In this document: positions 57,007-64,000 of the stretch, in pieces
How the letters are laid out: every line of letters starts with the position of its first letter
Numbering within the stretch: the stretch's first letter is position 1
Assembly: GCA_005765155.1 (NCBI GenBank)
Contig: VCCP01000002.1
Location: forward strand, 5,580,001-5,644,000
Source of the DNA: Zelopaecilomyces penicillatus
Lineage: Eukaryota; Ascomycota; Sordariomycetes; Hypocreales; Pseudodiploosporaceae
Length of the DNA stretch: 64,000 bases
Direction: 5' to 3'
Translations under genes and position numbers: made by a program
The notes under the pieces: model-generated
Database searches by the model: none
What the model was told of the DNA's origin: nothing
Seen by the model: only the letters and a program-made list of their open reading frames with translations

Positions 57007-59315
57007 ATGAATCCCGCCCAAGGCGCGATGGCCCAGCCGGGTCAAGGCCAACCTCAGGGCCAACAAGCTCCTGCTGCGCAGCAACGTCCAAGCATGTATC
57101 AACCGAACCATATTAAAGGCCTTCCTTTTCTAAGTGAGGAGGAAAAGAGCAAGTACGAACAAGGTCTAAGGGGCTTGTGGCAGAAGATGAACAGTTCGCC
57201 GACCAACAGTCCCGACCAGATTGCCGCTCGGCAAAAGATCATGGACTTTTCCAGAATGTTAATTGGCAAGATTCAACAACGGAGGACACTTCATCAACAG
57301 CAGCAACAGGCACAACAGCCATCGCAGACACCAGCGCAACCACAGGCTCGACCAGCCGTTCAGCAACAAGTGCAACAGCAGACACAGCAGCCAACGCAAC
57401 TACAGCAGCAACAATCTCGACCAGTCGTTCAGCAGCAACAACAATCACAAACCCCCGTCCCAAAGCCCGTCGTGCCTGCGCAGGCTCAAGCACAATTGCA
57501 GACACAGGTGCAGGCACAGGCACAAGTACAACCGCCAAAACCACAACAGCCACCCAGCAGTAGCGAGACAGGTACGACCGCGACGACAGCGCAATCGCAA
57601 CAGCCAGCTGCACAAACTGCCACCGCAGCTGCAACAGCGGCAGCGGCAGCTGTTCAGCGACCAAAAATTCCAGATCACCTGATGCAGCATGTTAATAAGA
57701 TGACTTTCCGGCCTCCTGTGCAACTGGCAGACAAGTCAAGTGCAGAAGCGGCCAAGTGGGTTGAGGAAATGAAAGAGCGTTATGCACGCGCTTTGATGAC
57801 CATGGAAAGCAGCAAAAACAAGGTAGCAAGCTGGGAGAAGCTATTCAGCGATAGAACACAAGCAGGAAACCCTCTTAAGGATGAGGAACTACGTCAGTAT
57901 CAGCTTCGAAAGGACCAACAGCTAAAGCTCTATTCCGAGGCCCATAAGTGGGTGGATGGAGTTCGAAAACAGCAAGGAAACCTTCAGGGAGCAGCCCAAG
58001 CGCAAGCTCAAGCCAGTCAAGCCGCTGCTGTTACCGCGCCTACGCCAGTTAAACCAGCTGATGCCTCGCAAACTGCTTCAGTCACCGTCCCGCCCGTGAC
58101 TGTACCTACACCTGGAAATAAAACGCAGAATGTCAACCAGGCTCCTATTGTGTCCATCACCGCCTCTGATGCTGGGAGAAGTCCCCAGCAGTTAGCTGCT
58201 GGCAACCGAATGCAGCCTGCAAACATTGCATCACCGGCGGTCGCAGCACAATCTCAACCGCGGCCTGTTTCCACAACTCCTCAACCTATACAGCAACAAG
58301 TACAAGCACAGTCGCAGCCTCAGATACAGCCTCAAGGACAAACTCAGGTCCCGAAGCCAGAGCAACCACGTCCGGCACCAGTCAATGCAGCACTTGCCTC
58401 AGCAGCTGCACAGGCCCAGGCGGCTCAACAGTCCACAAGTCCAGGCCAAGCAGCAGTTCGCGCGCAGGTTCCTCAAGTCCCTGCCCCTGTCACGGCTGCG
58501 GGACCAACTCGGGCTCTCAGTCACTCTGCCGCCATGTCGCTTGCCAACCAAAGGGCAGCTACCACTCCAGGGAACACACCACTGCAAGGTCAACAGCCCA
58601 CTGTGGTCACTCCCTCGGCGGTTGGTGTTAACCAGGCAGTTATGGGATCCGGAGCGCAACATCAACAGGGGCATCCCCATGCACATCCGACCCAGCAACA
58701 AGCGAGTATCCAATCGCGAATGCCTATCCCTAAGCAACTGCCGGAGAAGGCTACAGCTGTTCCCCAAGGCGTCGCTGTTGGAGGTGGTGTTACAGCTGGG
58801 CGGCCAACCATATCTCAAGGGAGCGGTACACTTGGAGGTGTTATGAACCAGCCAGCAGTACCAAGAATACCCGCATACAACCACGATGCTGAAGGTGATC
58901 ATGTCTTGAGCAAGAAGAAATTGGATGAGCTAGTACGTCAAGTATGTGGGGGGCCTGCAGAGGGACAAGATGGCAACCTGTTAACTCCTGATGTGGAAGA
59001 GGTGCGTAACACATGGTACTTACCTGGATAATTGAATGCACATGCTAACTAATACTATAGAGCGTTTTAAACATGGCGGACTCGTTCGTTGATAATATTC
59101 TGCATGCTGCATGCCGCAACTCCAAAGAGCGCGGCTCAAAGGTCTTGGAGATTCGCGATATTCAGCTTGTCCTTGAGCGGACATACAACATTCGTGTTCC
59201 AGGATACTCATCAGATGAGCTGCGAACGGTTCGCAAGATACAGCCATCGACTGGGTGGATCGCAAAGATGAGCGCTGTACAGGCGGCCAAGGTGATGCCA
59301 GGGAAAGGCGAATAG
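57007..59315 (+). CDS. TAF12: TFIID subunit TAF12 (histone-fold protein)
   Basis: TAF12 pairs with TAF4 in TFIID and with Ada1 in SAGA through an H2B-like histone fold. Exon 1 (57007-59001) and exon 2 (59061-59315), joined over a 59-nt intron (GTGCGT...ACTATAG), give about 749 residues. The N-terminus has a short conserved helix pair (GLPFLSEEEKSKYEQGLRGL, KIMDFSRMLIGKIQQRR). A very long Gln/Pro/Ala low-complexity region with CAG/CAA runs follows, broken by a more ordered segment (PDHLMQHVNKMTFRPP to WVDGVRKQQG, about 220-330). The histone fold is C-terminal and spans the splice site: VLSKKKLDELVRQVCGG, then SVLNMADSFVDNILHAACRN and KVLEIRDIQLVLERTYNIRV. The short conserved tail ends KVMPGKGE. 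Repeat length may vary between strains. Confidence 0.93.
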
Positions 59316-61904
59316 GCGGACACGAACTATTAACAGGTTTGGGACAACAGTTCCCTCAATGATACCGCAACTCTTGTCTCGTCTATTGACAGGGAGGACT
59401 AGGATAAAAGGATTGGGAATCATGATATATTATACGGCGTTGGGATAGGATACCAGGTTGAGACATTTGAGTTTCATTAGTAAAGCTCCGTGCTTGTATT
59501 TCATAGGTGGCGCGAGGAGAGCCACACCTCCATATACTGGGGCTTTGTTTTCTTTTGGGAATGGATGGAGAGGGGCTCACAATTGATTATGTGTCTTAGG
59601 TATGATGTGCAAGGCCCCGGCTAAGTTGGTAGGCCTCTGCGAGCATGCAAATTAGCCGACGAGGCATATACGATGCAAACAGCATGACATAGTCCACACA
59701 TTTTCACCCGACAGAGAGCATGCGGATAAACTGGCAACCTATATGCCGACGACGGTCTGCTTAGTGGACCTGAGCAAGGCCAAGGCGCTAATGAGTCAAC
59801 AGTTTTAACACGACATATATATACTTATCTAGTAGTTAGTCCTTCATACAGAAGCTAGCACTGATGCATGGATTTGACATATAATCTCAGTTCCTATTTC
59901 ACACTGTTGTTATTGATATTATACTATGCTAAGCTATTGGAGCTACTTATATAATCTAGACCCCTATAAGGGGTATACAGTCCTTCTCGATTTTATAGAT
60001 AGGGAGGGGGTATATAAAAAAACCCTTATCCTCACTTTGTATGTGTAGTGCTATGTCTGCGAGTTCGCAGTGTTAGTAAAGTCCCTTTATAGTAATTCTG
60101 TTTTTTATTACAACTACAATATGAACAGTTTTCGGAGACTCGACCATTATTGGTCTAGAAGTTGACAATTAATGTGAGCACATATTAACGTTTCCTCACA
60201 TCCGTAGCGGTATCACCAACAAAAATATCCAGTTCCAGCCAATGGAGAGCAGTTTGGACCATATAGTACTATGTTTATTACCTATCGCTTGGCATAACGG
60301 CCTATCAGTTCCGCCAGATACATGTTTGACGAGACATCGGCTGGCAGATGACCCTGTTTTGATATGGAAAGATCAAGAGTGAGTTGATTGATACGAACGG
60401 CAAGGCGCTGGTTCGTGATGACTACTTCTACGAAAAACAGTTTTCACATGTAGAGCATCCAGAAATGAACGAAGCAACATCACAGCCCTGAATATCACTT
60501 GAAAAACTCATCTTCCTCAATCAAGGCCTCTCACCGCTGTCGTTGTCTTGATTGCAAGACAATATACGAGTGTGGCGGCATATCAAGCCCAACTAGCAGA
60601 GGGGAACACCTATGAGGCCAGTAGATAGGGTGGTGAATGGATGTCCATTGGGTCTCTGCAAATCATTGGCCAGAGCCTAACTGGCTTGACGTGGTATAAG
60701 TTGTATGACGGTGTGAGCATCCATCTACACGCCTATCGAGTGGTCTTTGTGCATGCGCAGGGCAAGGCATGAATCAGGTGTTAATAACTTTAGTTAGGGT
60801 TCACGGCATATGGCGGTGGTTTCTCTGTCTTGTAAGATTGGGTTGTTGAGATGTTGTTGAGGCGATTTGCTATGTCAAATACACTGACTCCGAAACGGGG
60901 TCTCGATGTGGGATGAGGTCATTGTCCTGTGCCGTGTGTCGTCCTATTTACTCAGTTCACCGGCTGGCGCCGTGCTAACAGCATCTTGACGACCAAGGCG
61001 CGCCAGATGAATGACGGTCTTGCCCTGCCAATATCGAAGCACTGAGCTTGGGGCTGGAATGTTGTCTGCCGTCTGGCCTACATGGGCCATTGGAAGAAAA
61101 AAGCAAAGCATTGGTCAGGTACAATAGCAAGGCATGAAGGCACTGAGTCGCCCAAGGGCGTGACCTGTTAACTGCATGCCGCAAGACGTACTGTGAAGGC
61201 TCCCTTGGCACTTGACACGCTATCTTAAATCCATTAGGCAGCTGCTCGTCAACGTCACTCCTGCGACACTCATCGCGGCTATACCGTCACCAAGCACTAA
61301 TAACAACTACAGCTAATGGCCCCTACAGTGGTGTACACCCACTGTAGCTGCTCAATAGCACACTAGGTACTCAGGTTTCGGGCCCCCCTTTGCCATCACT
61401 TAACTAGAGACGTACCTGGTACCTTGCCTGCGTGTGCGGCTGCAGCCTGGCACTAGGTACCCTGCACCCATCATCCGCCACCCTGTGAGCGACTGTGAAT
61501 GCTTTGTTCCTGCTCGTGCCCATCCACTGCTCCGGCTGACCCAGGGAGTTTCCCCCAATCTTGAGCTCGAACCTTCTGCATCCATCATCCTCTCCAACCA
61601 TCCACGCCAGCCATCAACACGCCCAGCGATCGTTACCGGGCCGCTCACTCCCTTCCCGCTCTTGTGCGACTGCTGCAGCGCGCTCATCAGTACCATAATC
61701 TTCTTCCAGTCCTTTTTCCTAGTGCCCTCTTTTGCTGCGCTATTGCCACGGGGCACCCACCATACCCTCCGGGCCAGACTGTACGCGCGTGTTCCTCGCA
61801 AGAAGCACTCTTTCGTCATCAATTAATCGCCCTTGACATTGTTGTGCTCAACAGGAGCTGCCAGCAGTCAACTTAAACTCTCACATTTCGACCCAACGGC
61901 CGCC
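59316..61904. other. Intergenic region with possible transposon remnant
   Basis: A 2.6 kb spacer, strongly AT-rich from 59.7 to 60.3 kb, which includes the possible solo LTR at 59905-60118. The final 500 bases before RPN3 are CT-rich. No gene is supported. Confidence 0.55.
59905..60118. mobile_element. Possible solo LTR (low confidence)
   Basis: A 214-base AT-rich segment begins TGTTGTTATTG and ends TTATTACAACTACA, so it has TG...CA ends with imperfect terminal inverted repeats. It contains a TATAAAAAA box-like sequence (about 60012-60020), as an LTR promoter would. I find no matching 5-bp target duplication (CACAC before, ATATG after) and no second copy in the window, so the call is tentative. 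Confidence 0.25.
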
Positions 61905-63820
61905 ATGCCCGGCAAGACGCCTCACAACGGCAAGAAGCCGGTCGAAAACGGCGTCAAGAAGACCAAGGATGCTGAGGTGAAGGACAGCGGGAAGTCGAAG
62001 GGCAAGAAGGCCGCTAAGGACGGCGATGAGGAGATGACTGTCGTTGTGCCACCATCCAAGACTTCCAAACAAGCATCTGTGCCCGCACCTGATGCTGATG
62101 GTGACGTCTCTATGGGCGACGAGGCAGGTGCTGATGCTAGAGAGATCAAGGTTGATCCCGCAGTGCAAACTGTCATAGGTAAGCCCCAGCTCTAGCCATC
62201 GCTCATCGCTATCATGCCATTGCTCGACTTTGACCCGGAAGCTAATGCGACTCCTTTTTTTCTCACTATGTACAGATATCAAGAGCAATTTTGGCTTGCT
62301 AGATCGTGCCGTTGCCCTTTTCGATACCAGATTCTCGCTGCGAGCTTTGCGATCAATTTCTCTCATCCGCAAGCGCCTAACACCAGACATCATCGCACAA
62401 GTTATTGTCGACACCTTTCCTGCTACCTCGTCAAACTCCATGACTCAGTGTCTCCTCGTTACGATCGGGCGTGAGAATGTCCATTCTGACCATGTGCCAA
62501 GCTCAGACATGGATATTGACAGCACTGACGCCAAAGGTTCCAAGAATAGCGCATCTAAGAAGGATACGAAGGAAATCATTGCCGAGATCGACATCTTCTT
62601 GGGTATACTTGTTCAGGTTTATCTTTTTGATGCCAAGAAGTACCAGGAGGGTGCCAATTTCTCCAAGTATCTCGTTGATCGCATACAGGTTTTGAACCGC
62701 CGCACCTTGGACTCTCTTTCTGCCAAGGCGTATTTCTATTTTTCGCTCTTCTGCGAGCATATTGCTCCTTTACCCCCATCTCCTGACTCACCAATTGTCG
62801 CTATCCGGCCTACCCTTCTCGCCGCTCTTCGAACAGCTGTTCTGCGAAAAGATATCGACACCCAAGCCTCGGTCATTGTTCTTCTGTTGCGGAATTATCT
62901 CTTAACGTCACACATCCAGCAAGCCGATCTACTTGTTTCACACACCCAGTTCCCTGAAAATGCAGTCAACAATCAAGTAGCACGGTTCCTGTACTATCTA
63001 GGCCGAATCAGGTCTATTCAGCTGCGTTACACCGAGGCGCATGAGCATCTTACAGCAGCCACGCGCAAAGCTCCTTCAAGCAACTGCGCAACTGGCTTTT
63101 CGCAAACTGCCACAAAACTTTTGCTGGTTGTTGAGCTGTTGATGGGTGATATACCTGATCGGGCTACATTCCGACAGCCATCCTTGGAGGACGCCCTTCA
63201 CCCCTATTTCTTGCTGGTCCAAGCCGTGCGTGTAGGCAACTTGGAAGATTTCGAGACTATAATCGCCGATCATGCGGACACCTTCCGACGAGATGGAACC
63301 TATACTCTCATTTTGCGACTCCGCCAGAACGTCATCAAGACGGGCATCCGAATGATGTCTCTGTCATACTCCCGAATTTCCCTCCGCGATATTTGTATTC
63401 GCCTGCACCTTGGCAGTGAAGAGTCGGCGGAATATATCGTTGCAAAGGCTATCCGAGATGGTGTCATTGAGGCGACTCTGGATCGGGAGCGAGGATTTAT
63501 GAAGAGCAAGGAGGTTGGCGATGTCTACGCTACCAGAGAACCTGGAGAGGCCTTCCATGACCGAATCCGTGCTTGTCTTGCCCTGCATGATGAAAGTGTC
63601 AAGGTAAGTTTTTTTAAATCGAGATTTTGGGGTTGCACCATGTTTCACGGACACACTAACATATGTGGTGCCACAGGCTATGCGATTTCCTATGAACCAA
63701 CATCGTCTCGAACTAAAGAATGCTCAAGAGGCGCGAGAACGAGAGCGAGAAATGGCCAAGGAAATACAGGAAGGCGATTTGGATGATGATGATCTTGGTG
63801 GAGATTTGGAGGGCATGTAA
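61905..63820 (+). CDS. RPN3: 26S proteasome lid subunit Rpn3 (PSMD3)
   Basis: Rpn3 is a PCI-domain subunit of the proteasome lid. Three exons (61905-62178, 62276-63603, 63677-63820) join in frame to 581 residues; introns are 97 and 73 nt. The N-terminal 90 residues are Lys-rich and disordered (MPGKTPHNGKKPVENGVKKT), an extension also seen in other fungi. The solenoid starts DIKSNFGLLDRAVALFDTRF. It includes AYFYFSLFCEHIAPLP, LLLRNYLLTSHIQQADLLV and RFLYYLGRIRSIQLRYTEA. The PCI winged helix (YSRISLRDICIRLHLGSEES then AEYIVAKAIRDGVIEATLD) and the C-terminal MRFPMNQHRLELKNAQEARE helix complete it. The Asp-rich end is DDDDLGGDLEGM. With RPT3 this is the second proteasome gene here. Confidence 0.95.
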
Positions 63821-64000
63821 ACTTTTCTTGTGTATGGCTGTTAATACGTACTACAACGTCAACACCAGCAAGGCCACATCAGCCAGACGGAATTCTTTTC
63901 ATGCAACAACTATTCTACGACCTTGACAAATGTTAAATTGCCCCAGATCTATAGCGGATGAAAACGAAAGTGTCCCTTGGCTGCATGCTGAACTACTTAG

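Noticed and set aside
61385..61400. Proteasome-type PACE site near RPN3 (GATGGCAAA on the minus strand)
   Set aside because: It differs from GGTGGCAAA by one base, lies about 500 bases upstream, and no counterpart is seen at RPT3.

Overview
The window is nuclear DNA of a filamentous ascomycete, most likely a Sordariomycete and probably Hypocreales. The evidence is short GT-AG introns (about 45-130 nt) with CTAAC/CTGAC branch sites, well-spaced monocistronic genes on both strands, an intact DIM-2-type DNA methyltransferase, and a nearby gene relic carrying RIP-style CpA to TpA changes. I see no viral, bacterial or plasmid backbone, no CRISPR array, and no tRNA or rRNA gene.

Layout. 1-10.4 kb: 5' part of a probable nucleoporin NUP37 gene (-, cut by the left edge), a WSC-domain wall sensor (-), a 5.3 kb gene-poor gap, and the vacuolar aspartic protease PEP4 (+). 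11.3-14.0 kb: a Q-rich nuclear-looking protein (+) I cannot name. 14.0-21.9 kb: almost 8 kb with no supportable gene. 21.9-27 kb: folliculin/LST7 (+), with a 12-nt first exon and a 1 kb intron, converging on proteasome ATPase RPT3 (-). 28-33 kb: a small conserved-looking protein (+) and an adenylosuccinate synthetase (-) split into 23 exons, one only 5 nt long. 33.4-34.1 kb: a possibly decayed coding frame. 34.7-39.2 kb: kinetochore MIS14/NSL1 (+), SEC14 (-), and an RMND1/Mrx10-like mitochondrial protein (+). 39.8-44.4 kb: a RIP-mutated APH-kinase relic (-) followed by DIM-2 (-). 45.5-53 kb: replication factor SLD2 (-), a RING protein (+), a DsbA/FrnE-like protein (+), DASH subunit SPC34 (-), and an acidic Ser-rich protein (-). 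57-64 kb: TFIID subunit TAF12 (+), a 2.6 kb gap with a possible solo LTR, and proteasome lid subunit RPN3 (+).

Most genes are core housekeeping functions with no operon-like logic: proteasome (RPT3, RPN3), kinetochore (MIS14, SPC34), replication (SLD2), transcription (TAF12), nuclear pore, vacuole/TORC1 (PEP4, folliculin) and lipid traffic (SEC14). The accessory signals worth attention are the exon-shattered adenylosuccinate synthetase with substitutions in two nucleotide-binding loops, and the RIP-damaged kinase relic immediately downstream of the DNA methyltransferase. The window is also rich in short intergenic words (TACGGAGTA, TAGG arrays, AGGTACCT).
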